Shown in pieces: positions 39,701-45,669 of a stretch of 64,000 bases of DNA. The notes under the pieces are model-generated. The model did not search any database. It was not told the origin of the DNA and saw only the letters and a list, made by a program, of their open reading frames with translations. This DNA comes from Sarcocystis neurona. Lineage: Eukaryota; Apicomplexa; Conoidasida; Eucoccidiorida; Sarcocystidae. A program made the position numbers and the translations under genes. The DNA lies in assembly GCA_000727475.1 (NCBI GenBank), contig KL647324.1:186001-250000 (forward strand). The letters run 5' to 3'. How positions within the stretch are numbered: position 1 is the first letter of the stretch; each line of letters starts with the position of its first letter.

Positions 39701-40839
39701 GCCGGAGCACCGACCCGGGGCAGTCGTTTCCGTACCAGTGTCCCTGGCAGGTGGCAGGCTACTGATGAAACGCTGGAAGTCGAAGTCGTAGCAAGGGTAA
39801 TATCATCTTGCGGGAGTAGACGCAAGAACTGTTGGAGAGGCGGCTTTATAGTTGCCGGGGTTGTAGTACTGGGCGTACAATAGTAGTAGTAGTAGCAGTA
39901 GTAGTTGTTGTAATGGACACTAGTAGTGATAGTAGAAATTGTCGTTCTTACAAGCGTTGTTCGAGTAATCCGATGACGAAGAAAGGAGTCCACAACTGCG
40001 TCCTAGGCGTCAGAATAGCGGCAGTGCCGACGTGTCGGTTCGAGGCAGACTAAGCAGAAGGTGCGCTTGTTCACTAAAAGAAGTGTAGTGCACCGTAACA
40101 CAAGAGTTTGTGTAGTAGAACACGTCGTCGCAGCAGCAGGGTGAGTCTGTTTTGCGTTTTTGTTGGATTGAACGTCCTCTCTGTTGAAGTGTTAAAATTT
40201 CTGTTGACGTTCTTGCTCAAGAGGAGTAGAGAATACGCCGTTGAGTTAGTAGGCGTCTGGGTGCTCTTGGAAAGGCACGTGCTGCCTGTTGAGTGTACGA
40301 CTCCAGCAACTTGTCTCTGCGTGAGGGTTCCTGCTCCTGCTGCTGCTTACCCCTACTACCGCAGACCGCGCTTCGTGCTTTGCACTGTGTGAAATTTCAT
40401 GTCCCACTGCAAAAAAGTACGTCGTGCTCCCTGCAAACGATTCCGTGGCTACTGGGCGGATGACGAGTCCCTGGCTTGTGTCTTGCTGGCGGTGATGCTG
40501 GGTCTGCAACCAAGTGTAGCCACTAAGTGCGTAACGTGCAGCCCATGGCATGCGCTGCTGCTGCTTCATCTACGGGCCTGATTCATCGCATCACGTTGTG
40601 TGCTGTTGCTGCTCTTGTGCGGGACCATGCGCCTTCTCCGTTGCGGCCACTGCCGCTTTTGCTGCTACTTCTGCGCGCGTGCAACGACTGCAGGTACAGC
40701 CCACATGCGGCCGATGTTGTGGACAGATGAACAGATAGAAAAAGCAGCTGTCACGCATATGAAACTGTTGCCGAAGACGCCGCCCCCTGCTGCCGCGGAG
40801 AAAAAGGCGAGGCCTGATCAAATCAGCGACGAGCTATGA
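2552..40839 (+). CDS. gene A: penicillin acylase family protein (S45 Ntn-hydrolase), 18 exons, complete
   Basis: Joining 18 exons gives 2928 coding bases (975 residues plus TGA) with every GT-AG junction in a compatible phase. The protein has a hydrophobic segment at about residues 11-26, then [12 protein letters not shown] (86-97) and GRLAE typical of the acylase alpha chain. A linker follows, then G-S-N-A-W with Ser336 as expected nucleophile, His358 (beta position 23), GHN (410-412), HHGP (474-477), a GVGNSK motif (Asn601), WAWG in exon 15, and PGVSG plus MRPMLW near the end. Family members cut themselves before the Ser and hydrolyse N-acyl amide bonds; the substrate here is unknown. The N-terminus suggests a secretory or membrane-anchored enzyme. 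A paralogue, gene B, follows 4.5 kb downstream in the same orientation. The ATG at 2552 has A at -3 and G at +4. The splice model is from sequence reading, without transcripts; the exon 12 donor is the least certain. Confidence 0.85.
3601..3892. repeat. diverged ~152-bp direct duplication
   Basis: Copy 1 spans about 3601-3740 and copy 2 about 3753-3892. Shared blocks include ATATTTGAGA, GTTACTAGTGTC, TGACGTTAACGGATGTGCGG and a GCATCC-CA-TAG block. Differences are scattered substitutions, so this is an old tandem duplication inside intron 1, not a microsatellite. Confidence 0.85.
4080..4189. repeat. ACAT tetranucleotide array running into (CA)n
   Basis: Imperfect ACAT/GTAC repeats pass into about a dozen CA dinucleotides. 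It lies in intron 1 of gene A and creates spurious Tyr/Ile/His/Thr-repeat reading frames on both strands. Confidence 0.95.
5922..6104 (+). CDS. gene A exon 2 (residues 113-173)
   Basis: The acceptor GTCGCAG/AG restores Glu113 from the split codon and opens with ERPFQYEFLRRLATGRLAE, the alpha-chain helix that in bacterial acylases carries the G-R-L-x-E motif. The donor is AAGG/GTACGG, phase 1. It is 183 bases long, exactly as gene B exon 2. Confidence 0.9.
6105..7939 (+). other. gene A intron 2 (1835 bp)
   Basis: TA runs lie 13 bases after the donor (6118-6132) and at 6222-6241. A CTG-rich tract (about 7888-7912) precedes the acceptor. Nothing gene-like stands out. Confidence 0.75.
7940..8130 (+). 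CDS. gene A exon 3 (residues 174-237)
   Basis: The acceptor is GTGGCAG/CC and the split codon gives Ala174. It encodes the alpha-chain helical region with LPATPIEF and LGWTHTGWT, matching the family's 'lp-ef-lg-p-W' pattern, and ends KEYWT at donor ACA/GTAAGT, phase 0. The length of 191 bases is identical in gene B exon 3. Confidence 0.9.
8131..9750 (+). other. gene A intron 3 (1620 bp)
   Basis: Contains a run of 12 G (8829-8840), GT-rich stretches, a TA/TG tract around 9408-9425, and a 20-bp direct repeat (about 9624-9663) built on CATACGTTTGTGTAAGTGTA. No gene is seen. Confidence 0.75.
9751..10038 (+). CDS. gene A exon 4 (residues 238-333), linker before the nucleophile
   Basis: The acceptor is GTGAACAG/ATG TTC and the donor TCCTGG/GTGAGC, both phase 0. 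It encodes PSLFSQQG, LPPLPPEDDSWARWRP and a Gln/Ala-rich tail that ends just before the beta-chain start. Gene B exon 4 keeps PSLF-QQG and LPPLP-DDSWA-WRP but has a different, longer tail. In S45 enzymes this position is the alpha/beta linker or spacer peptide. The DDSWA-WRP module is not one I know from bacterial members. Confidence 0.88.
10039..11351 (+). other. gene A intron 4 (1313 bp)
   Basis: A pyrimidine-rich CT/TCTC block spans about 10361-10530. Open frames across it (for example 10252-10791) are Ser/Leu/Pro-rich composition artefacts. No other feature is seen. Confidence 0.75.
11352..11445 (+). CDS. gene A exon 5 (residues 334-364), catalytic Ser and His
   Basis: The acceptor CACGCAG/TCC joins directly to Trp333, giving [10 protein letters not shown]. 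By family knowledge the Ser of GSN (Ser336, bases 11358-11360) becomes the new N-terminus of the beta chain and the nucleophile. T-A-S-G-K-P-I-L and D-T-H-L follow, placing His358 at beta position 23. The donor is CCTG/GTAAGA, phase 1. It is 94 bases in both copies. Confidence 0.93.
11446..12631 (+). other. gene A intron 5 (1186 bp)
   Basis: A short TA run lies 26 bases after the donor. A long pyrimidine-rich stretch (about 12370-12560) and a CTG tract (12600-12630) lead to the acceptor. No gene is seen. Confidence 0.75.
12632..12918 (+). CDS. gene A exon 6 (residues 365-460)
   Basis: The acceptor is GCTGCTCAG/GC. It encodes [13 protein letters not shown], a variable Ser/Gln/Glu stretch, and then the family core V-G-H-N-G-Q-A-A-W-G (GHN at 410-412), T-A-D-L-Y-L and GTHYFYDGRWY. 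The donor is GTTAAG/GTGTGT, phase 0. It is 57 bases shorter than gene B exon 6; the difference falls in the variable stretch. Confidence 0.92.
12919..15868 (+). other. gene A intron 6 (2950 bp)
   Basis: Contains TA/GT tracts (13118-13205, 14652-14671), a 24-bp direct repeat (about 13970-14016, TCAACCTA-TCGGTGTCCC), and the TTGACAGGAGC repeats at 15402-15575. A GC-rich open stretch at 13575-14204 was considered and rejected as a gene. The equivalent gene B intron is only 648 bp. Confidence 0.7.
15402..15575. repeat. three-copy tandem repeat with TTGACAGGAGCTTGTGTGT
   Basis: Copies start at 15402 and 15480, with a diverged one at about 15541 (spacing 78 and 61). Each is followed by a CAGA-GTT element and, in the first two, TTCCCCT. 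TA runs separate the units. It lies inside intron 6 of gene A. Confidence 0.85.
15869..15995 (+). CDS. gene A exon 7 (residues 461-502)
   Basis: The acceptor is GTCTGCAG/GGC, phase 0. It encodes Lys-rich GKSKKVKR and then [13 protein letters not shown], the family's 't-hGP' motif, and ends at donor TCAG/GTAAAA, phase 1. Gene B exon 7 has [13 protein letters not shown] and is one codon longer. Confidence 0.9.
15996..18527 (+). other. gene A intron 7 (2532 bp)
   Basis: Dominated by a roughly 570-bp CTAT/CTGT array (16804-17373); the rest is unremarkable. The open frames that cross the array are repeat artefacts. Confidence 0.75.
16804..17373. repeat. (CTAT/CTGT)n degenerate tetranucleotide satellite
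   Basis: About 570 bases of interspersed TATC and TGTC units with occasional TACC. The + strand is nearly purine-poor throughout. It produces long spurious Tyr/Leu/Ser/Ile frames in all three forward registers. Confidence 0.95.
18528..18601 (+). CDS. gene A exon 8 (residues 503-527)
   Basis: The acceptor GTGCTGCAG/GA completes Gly503 from the split codon, and R-A-P-V-S follows. L-D-Y-V-T-A-L-A and A-T-T-W-Q-Q-I-V match the family helix that follows the hGP strand. The donor is GAAACC/GTATGT, phase 0. It is 74 bases in both copies; gene B reads [13 protein letters not shown]. Confidence 0.85.
18602..20071 (+). other. gene A intron 8 (1470 bp)
   Basis: Contains the TATG array at 18666-18897 and scattered CTG/CAG triplets. 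Open frames around 18838-19551 are composition artefacts. Confidence 0.75.
18666..18897. repeat. (TATG)n array with an internal TA run
   Basis: Long runs of ATGT interrupted by a TA-rich centre (about 18693-18750) and by occasional GAATG or CATG units. It lies in intron 8 of gene A. Confidence 0.95.
20072..20224 (+). CDS. gene A exon 9 (residues 528-578)
   Basis: The acceptor is TGTGGCAG/GCA, phase 0. It encodes TVWATAEGDIG and GSIPVR, the family strand 'a-D-GnIgy--G-iP-R', then FRDGASSAADWN, ending at donor AAC/GTAAGC. Gene B exon 9 has [17 protein letters not shown] and [12 protein letters not shown] and is one codon shorter. Confidence 0.92.
20225..21777 (+). other. gene A intron 9 (1553 bp), CTG-rich
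   Basis: Rich in CTG on the + strand (around 20415-20435, 20690-20720, 20870-20898), with a short AGT/ACT palindromic block (20533-20568) and a roughly 75-bp tandem repeat (21038-21230). No gene is seen. Confidence 0.75.
21038..21230. repeat. ~75-bp tandem repeat with GGAACTGCTGCT
   Basis: Three units start with GGAACTGCTGCT at 21038, 21114 and 21187 (spacing 76 and 73). Each is followed by a CAG/CAGC element and a GAGGA-AA-GG or similar purine block. Confidence 0.8.
21778..21899 (+). CDS. gene A exon 10 (residues 579-618), oxyanion-region Asn
   Basis: The acceptor is GTTCTGCAG/GGA, phase 0. It encodes GVLPPSKMP, VVNPPSGFVGVGNSK and DLYGSVFTPG, the family segment 'nP-gyiatANN', which in bacterial acylases supplies the oxyanion Asn; here the likely counterpart is Asn601. 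The donor is CCCGG/GTAAGC, phase 2. It is 122 bases in both copies. Confidence 0.9.
21903..22960. repeat. CAG/CAA-rich tract after exon 10
   Basis: Imperfect CAG and CAA triplets are dense from 21903 to about 22210 and patchy to 22960, on the + strand. The reverse strand therefore carries long Leu/Cys/Ala-rich open frames that I do not count as genes. Confidence 0.85.
22979..23225. repeat. (ACT/ACG)n trinucleotide block
   Basis: Runs of ACT and ACG triplets give a Thr-rich + frame and a Val-rich antisense frame. The block adjoins the CAG tract in gene A intron 10. Confidence 0.9.
25106..25208. repeat. (CA)n array
   Basis: About 100 bases of AC dinucleotides with a few GC or TA interruptions, followed by a short TA-rich tail, in gene A intron 10. 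Confidence 0.95.
25435..25519 (+). CDS. gene A exon 11 (residues 619-647)
   Basis: The acceptor GGAGTGCAG/A completes Gly619 from the phase-2 split codon. It encodes IRQRRVQELLRKL, KGNLKSADM and IEMQ, matching the family 'R-RI-elL--ls-eDm--mQ' helix. The donor is ATGCAG/GTGGGA, phase 0. The gene B counterpart lies beyond the window. Confidence 0.85.
25520..27141 (+). other. gene A intron 11 (1622 bp)
   Basis: TA and GA microsatellites lie at 25683-25730, 26096-26168 and 26668-26722. A CTG tract (about 27072-27130) lies directly before the acceptor. No gene is seen. Confidence 0.75.
27142..27317 (+). CDS. gene A exon 12 (residues 648-705)
   Basis: The acceptor is GTCGACTAG/AAT, phase 0. N-D-V-H-N-T-L-G follows exon 11's M-Q, matching the family 'mQ-DvhS' motif. 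RDYVLRTVLFAY and an acidic stretch end at TG/GTACGA (phase 2), which rejoins exon 13 in frame as a Trp codon. The frame stays open to 27420, so the donor was chosen by phase and consensus and is the weakest junction in the model. Confidence 0.7.
27964..28490. repeat. degenerate (ACAT)n array
   Basis: More than 500 bases of ACAT with frequent GCAT, GTAC and ATAT variants. All six frames read through parts of it as Tyr/Ile/His/Thr or Met/Tyr/Val/Cys repeats, which are not genes. Confidence 0.95.
29930..30450. repeat. minisatellite, unit ~80-115 bp
   Basis: The element (A/C)GTGCTC-AAATAT---GTGT-AA-ACACACGTG recurs at about 29957, 30071, 30153, 30243 and 30321. Spacing is 114, 82, 90 and 78, with TA runs and AAAGAGAGAGGGC between units. 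Diverged units may continue to about 30720. Confidence 0.8.
30891..31036 (+). CDS. gene A exon 13 (residues 706-754)
   Basis: The acceptor GTGATTTCAG/G completes Trp706 with exon 12. It encodes MGQWNGDMDVDS, VSDVWQQWI and LLKKQGLSEEV, matching the family 'L-WdG---dS-aa-ly--w' segment. The donor is ATGG/GTAAAC, phase 1. Confidence 0.85.
31321..31680. repeat. 30-bp minisatellite, about 11-12 units
   Basis: Unit boundaries fall every 30 bases (for example AATG starts at 31381, 31411, 31441, 31501, 31531, 31563, 31593, 31623 and 31653). The unit core is AATGTATATACACATGTA followed by a TATA-rich arm. Substitutions dominate, and only one 2-base shift is seen. Confidence 0.9.
32365..32620. repeat. 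CTG-rich tract before exon 14
   Basis: Imperfect CTG/TTG/CTT triplets give spurious Leu, Ala and Cys frames on the + strand and Gln frames on the other strand. The tract ends at the exon 14 acceptor and probably acts as its polypyrimidine region. Confidence 0.9.
32625..32711 (+). CDS. gene A exon 14 (residues 755-783)
   Basis: The acceptor CGTCCAG/GA completes Gly755. It encodes APLNHVWLPAFEILNHW and LLHALEER, phase 1 at donor CGAG/GTACCC. It is short but open, and in phase with both neighbours. Confidence 0.8.
32712..34511 (+). other. gene A intron 14 (1800 bp)
   Basis: TA runs lie at 33246-33270, 33340-33382 and 33686-33713, and CTG/CTA-rich DNA (34110-34150, 34480-34505) precedes the acceptor. 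No gene is seen. Confidence 0.75.
34512..34760 (+). CDS. gene A exon 15 (residues 784-866)
   Basis: The acceptor is CCGTGCAG/CG. It encodes LKWLRLRYGD, GWAWGNVRARFIDHP, VPLLRHTTSVGPLRWGG and a His-rich end. This matches the acylase C-terminal 'W-WG--h--f-H---p-l---gGd' segment. The donor is CCCATG/GTAGAC, phase 1. Confidence 0.88.
34761..36319 (+). other. gene A intron 15 (1559 bp)
   Basis: Scattered TA/TG tracts and a short CAG run near 35265-35280. Open frames at 34932-35390 and 35347-35811 are not supported by family similarity. No gene is seen. Confidence 0.7.
36320..36387 (+). CDS. gene A exon 16 (residues 867-889)
   Basis: The acceptor AACTGCAG/AA completes Glu867. It encodes LSLEDLWNKAY and DTPVLRM, and the donor CGGATG/GTGAGG (phase 0) leads into VVDLGD of exon 17. 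Joined, they read TPVLRMVVDLGD, matching the family 'psyR-vvDl'. It is a 68-base exon accepted because both junctions and the joined motif fit. Confidence 0.8.
36388..38901 (+). other. gene A intron 16 (2514 bp)
   Basis: Holds the paired palindromes at 36402 and 36541, and TA runs (about 36721-36752, 37287-37306). Frames at 37113-37568 and 38397-38684 show no family similarity. No gene is seen. Confidence 0.7.
36402..36558. repeat. two copies of an 18-bp palindrome GCGGTGTACGTACACCGC
   Basis: The copy at 36541-36558 is perfect, and 36402-36419 has one mismatch. Both are preceded by a GGCTG element, so about 25 bases are duplicated 139 bp apart. A shorter form, GGTGTACGTACACC, recurs at about 53800. 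Confidence 0.85.
38902..39016 (+). CDS. gene A exon 17 (residues 890-927)
   Basis: The acceptor is GTGCACAG/GTG, phase 0. It encodes VVDLGDVKNSFW, LPGVSGWVASKNYDNF and IEASAG, the family 'tGqSG--~S-hYdD' region with Val in place of the usual Gln. The donor is GCAG/GTAAGA, phase 1. Confidence 0.88.
39017..40693 (+). other. gene A intron 17 (1677 bp)
   Basis: Contains a 25-base poly-G run (39389-39413), GTA/TAG triplet clusters (about 39500-39530 and 39880-39912) and CTG-rich DNA near the acceptor. No gene is seen. Confidence 0.75.
39389..39413. repeat. poly-G run, 25 bases
   Basis: An uninterrupted G homopolymer on the + strand inside gene A intron 17. Its exact length may be a sequencing estimate. 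Confidence 0.85.
40694..40839 (+). CDS. gene A exon 18 (residues 928-975, stop TGA)
   Basis: The acceptor ACTGCAG/GT completes Gly928. It encodes HMRPMLWTDEQIEKAAVTHM and LLPKTPPP, matching the family's last segment 'y-pm-ft-eei---a---l-L-P'. A short Ala/Lys/Asp tail and the stop at 40837-40839 follow. Confidence 0.9.
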
Positions 40840-43800
40840 TTCAACGACCTGCGGGCGGGGGGGTAATCAGCAGTAGGCACTGTCGCACTCTATATATGTT
40901 TGTTTACTAAAACAATGGTCCTACGTATACGTGTGTGTATGGATGTGCAACTCGGCGTGACGCAGCTGGGCGTGACGCAGGCAGGCTGTGTCGATTACCG
41001 CAAACTTGGCGAACTAGCACTGTTCGTAAAAGGCCTCACCTTAGCGCAAGAAGAGGGGCGTGGCATAGTGAACGGCAGTCAGAAAAGTAGATTCCTCTGG
41101 AAATCTTGGACACTCGAAAAGACGGTCCCTCCGCAGTACGCAACTTTCTGTTGGAAACAGGTACGTGCACTTCATTGAAAGCCGATGTTTTTTAGTTTGT
41201 TCGGAGCTAATGGAGGCATTTCGTTAGACGCGCACGTGCACACTGTTCAATCGAAGTAGCCGCGTGGAATTTAGTCGAAGCAGGCTCATGCCGTCTACTG
41301 GCTGCAGGAACACGCCCAGCAAGAGCGAGTTGCGACCGGAGAAGAGTCAGTGATGAAGCAGCCGAATTCAACCTGCTGCTGTGTAGCGTTGATGGCTGCG
41401 GCTGTGTCCACCGCTGCGTGCGCGCTTGCCTGCCGCTGCAGCTGTATTTTTTAAAACCCATCCTGAGCCTCTTCCACACGGCTACATTTAGGATGTGTAC
41501 GAAGAAATGCAGCTGGTCTCGAAACTCCGGCACGCCCGGTGCGATAACTGCTGCCGCTGCCGGTACCTTCGCGAACACCAGCTGCGAGTGCGTACAGAGG
41601 TAGTGTTTGATACAGGGACAGTTGCTGACTCACTTGCCTGCGGGCGTGTACACGGTAAAACGCGCAGTTGTGATGACTCTTCTACCTGCCAAATACAGTA
41701 TACGTCTGTGTCTACCTCCGTGGGTAGCTCGGTGATTCACACGGCTCCAGTGCATCCGTCACCGTACAATCGACGTTAGGTGAGTCAGGACAACTTCGCG
41801 TTGCTTCGCAATCAAAGAAGAGACAGCCAAGAAAAGTTCCAGGACGGTGGAGACGTCAAACGTCTTCGACGCGCTGCGCAGTTCCGCCGTTAAAGTGCAG
41901 ACACTCGCACCTTATTGTGTTTTCATTTCCTGCGCGACAGCGGTAGACGTAGAGTATACTGTCTCTGACAGGTGAAAGAGTCATCACAACTGCACGCGTT
42001 ACCGAGAGACCATTCTCGACCACGAGTGGAATCCCCTAACACGTAAATACTTAAGGTTTCTCTGTTGAAGGTGATGCAGCAACTGCTGATTTGCAGACGG
42101 TGTTGTCAATGTACAGTGTGTCGTTTTCTACGACAGAAGGCTAGGACACAAAAAGTGCATATGTTCGAGACACCGCAGAGTCGCTTTGACCCCAGTGATT
42201 ACTGCACGTTGTTACGGTGACTCAGAGCGATGTCATCCTCTACACAGAAGTAAAGAAGTCGGACAGACGGGACTGCGGGTGGACTAGGTGCTATCGGCGA
42301 CATTATAGTCTCCTGAATAATCGTTTACTGCAGTCGTTCCGACACAGAAGAGTCTTCTGCCGTAAGCACAATGAGACTCCAAGGCAAACACGGAAAGCAC
42401 GGGACATCGGCGCTCGAGACAGATCTGAAAATTGGGTAGAAGCGTAGCCAGAGCGGGCGTCCGCCGCGACAGTAGACGAAAGGAGATGTCGCAGTCAGCA
42501 CCCACCTACGTAGAATTTTTAGCATTATGTCCTTCAGACGGGTGTAAGTGTATATATGTGAAGAGTTTTTTGTTGATTTTGGTGATACGGCAATCTTTGA
42601 CGGCCTTCGCAAAGAGTGACTCACCTGAAAATTGCCGACGTGCAAGTCTCGTATGCGCGCCATTGCCCACTGACAGGTGCAGAAGATCTGCGCGCACACC
42701 TGCGACTTGTTTTTCTACGAGCGTAAATTCTCGCCCGTGAACACACGCAGGCGGTAGCTGTTCTTGTCGGGGCCTGTAGGCGGCATGTACTCGCAGAATA
42801 ACCTGCCTGGCCCGAGTGAACTCGTATTGTCTACGGCAAAAGAACGGCACACTTCCGACCTGCGTACACATATATCCTTTTGTTTTATTCCGTCAAGGCG
42901 GAACAAGTTGAGGGCTGTATGTGCGTATTGATAGTTAATAATAGGCGCAGCATTTTCTATCGGCAGCAGAGTTCTGCACGCATTACTTTTTGAAATGTTG
43001 CCGCTTTCATGCAAGGTAATAATTCTTTGCACTGATATATTTTAGACCCTTTTTCAGTCTGACTGCACAACCGTGTGGAGGGGTATGCTTGTATTCAACA
43101 GTTGAGCGTATTAGTATTTCACGCCCAGATTCCACCCCTTTGCCTATATGTAGAGCTACACATGCGTGGGGGGCGGAACGCCTCGTTTGCCAGTCACGAG
43201 CATACTTATGTACCTGTTTGAAAACGTCACTACGAAGGCAACAGGAATTGTGCGCGGATGCTGTCTGAGACACAGAAAGGGACCCTTCGTCAGGGTGACG
43301 CCCCCGCTCACGCTAGTACGATATTCTCTTTACTCAAAGTAACTTAAACCCTCAGTTACAGAGAAGTTGGAAACGTGAAGGACATCCTGAGCCTTTCCGA
43401 GCTCGTTTGGGAAACGCGCGTCTCTGAAGAGGCTGTAAACTACTGATGCAGATTTACTGATGTACAAGTGTGCACGCGTGTCCGTGCTTAGAGGGCGCTG
43501 TTTATTTCGCACTTGGATGGCGGCAACGCACGTCTACATACGTGTATCCGAGTAATGTAGCTCTGCGCGTGCGCTAGAAATCCTTCAGCAATACGACCGA
43601 AAATCGCAATTGCATCACTCGAAAACCCATGTACGTATGTATGTGTATGTGTATGTAAGTGTACATGTAGATCCCCGGAGATGTGGTCGGCTAGTATGAT
43701 TTATTACATACGAAGTACGTATATAACTATATGCATCTATAGTCATCGTAGCACTCGTCCCTACTTTTCGCAACTACCTACGACTCGCACGTAAACATAT

Positions 43801-45329
43801 GTTCGTACAAACGCACGTTCGTGTGTATCTACGTGATGTCGTGATGCAGCATTCTCCTATGATAGAAACCGTCCCGCCCACGGAAACCGATTGTTGCATT
43901 TAAACTAGTAGTGAGGTGCTAGAGCATTTGTCATAGTCCTAACAATCTCAGTACTGATGACACTGATAATCGTAGAATTGGGGGTTATCATAGGAGTAAT
44001 GGTACTGCTTGCAGTTATAGCAGCCGCGCTGTTAGTGGTAGGAGAAGGAGGAGGAGTGGTAGTAGTAGTAGTGGTAGTACTAGTGCTAGTAGTAGTAGTA
44101 GTGGTAGCAGGAGGAATAGTAGATTGTTGAGTCATCTGGATAGTAGTAGTACAAACACTGTAGGAATAGTAATAATAGTGAGCACAGTAGCAATAACAAT
44201 AGCAAATGGTGCTAATAGTATTAGTTCTAGCAGTACCAGGAGTAGTAGAATACGCGTTTGTGATAGTGAAATTCGTAGCATGTACGTGGCGTACGAAGTG
44301 GTCGTAGTAGCGGCACTAGTAGTGAAAACAATGAATTCTCTAGAATTTAATGATAACAGTGGCTGCAGTACCAGTAGTAGTAGTGGTAGTAGCAGTTGTA
44401 GGAACAGTGGTAGTAGCCAGTAGTAGTGGTGGTAATAGTAGTAGTAGTAGTAATAGAATTACTAGATATCATCCTCCTGAGCAGGTAAAGTGCATGCAGT
44501 TCTATGTGCTGTACTCATGAATGGCGTTCAACAAGGTCTGACATTTTTGTTGCGTAAGAGCGTACGCGGCGCACTGATGTGCGTCACACGCCCGGACGTA
44601 ATCGCACCGTGACACGTGTCTAGGTCACCTGCGCGAGCCGCTACGTCGATTGTAGGTAAGGGATAGTCACAGACAAAATAGACCGCGTACTTTCACGATC
44701 TTCCTTTGACCACGGTCGTAAAAATGATACATAGCAGGGACATACTCTACAAAGGAGCGATATGCAACGAAAATGAAAGCACAAGAAAGACGTGGGGCTA
44801 TACGCACACTAGTTGAGTACGGTATACATATCAGGCGGGTGGTGTTGTCATTTTACACACTCCACGAATCAATTGGCCAACCTTGTATTTCTGGAGAGTA
44901 AATCTGTCCTTCCCTATGTACTTCCACATTGATACCTACTCGGTGTGTTTGTATGTGTGTGCGTTTCTCCACTCTTTACCGCACACCGTCTGCCCCTGAC
45001 TTCTGCAAGGTGTACCACTGCGCTTCACGCTCTTTCTGCAGTTCACGATCGCGTCTGCGGTGTGCTGCGAGAACTTCGTTCATAAATTACACTTTATGTC
45101 TTTCGACGTCCGCAGGTTCCCATTTCCTTTTGCATGTCTTCTACATTACCATCATCTGCGCAGCGTGGGAGCCTTGCCCCCTTTTGCAGCCCACCTGGAC
45201 AGTCTCCATACATTCTCCCCCCTGTTGCTTGCCCTTTTTCAGCGACTCCTGTTCGTCTAGTGAGACGGGGAGCGTTTATCTTTTCTATTCTCTCCACTCG
45301 GGGGTAATTTCCGTCTATATTTCCTCAAA
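40840..45329. other. intergenic region between the two acylase genes
   Basis: The first part is the 3' flank of gene A. No clear polyadenylation signal was identified. Open frames at 40900-41178 and 41495-41779 look protein-like in composition but match nothing I know. The region is poor in microsatellites up to about 43620. A GTA/TAG triplet block follows at 43905-44455, and 44500-45329 is the presumed promoter region of gene B. Confidence 0.6.
43905..44455. repeat. (GTA/TAG)n trinucleotide-rich block
   Basis: Clusters of GTA and TAG triplets, densest at about 44040-44115 and 44360-44455, between the two genes. They give Val/Ser-type frames on + and a Thr-rich frame on the reverse strand; none is a credible gene. 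Confidence 0.85.
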
Positions 45330-45333
45330 ATGT
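45324..45333 (+). promoter_or_regulatory. translation start context of gene B
   Basis: The start reads CTCAAAATGT. The CAAAATG core agrees with the context known for coccidian start codons and supports this ATG. Gene A uses CATCATGGC instead, which also has A at -3. Confidence 0.5.
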
Positions 45334-45669
45334 TACTCCCGGTGTTGAACCGCCGCGTTGCTCGGCTCGTGGCGGTAGGGCTTCTGCTGTGTGCCGCCCC
45401 CATGTACCTACACTACAAAACAACGCAATTTCCTAAGCACCGGAATGCTCCGTTTATCGTGGATTTTTCTTCATTCTTGCTTTCCTACATCACGCTTCCG
45501 ATCATACGTCGCTTCTTCACGATACCTGAAACGGACTGGAACCGCGATCGCGAGGTTGAGGGGCTGCAGATGCCGGTAGATGTTTACAGGGACGACATGG
45601 GAATCCCATATATATTTGCGCATAGTACGCGTGACGCAAAGTTCGCCCAGCTCTTCATCGAATACACCG
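45330..45669 (+). CDS. gene B exon 1 (residues 1-113)
   Basis: Encodes a start with RR at 8-9, a hydrophobic stretch to about residue 27, [29 protein letters not shown] and [12 protein letters not shown]. The donor is ACCG/GTACGA, phase 1. It is one codon longer than gene A exon 1; the first 30 residues are poorly conserved while the rest is close. Confidence 0.9.
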
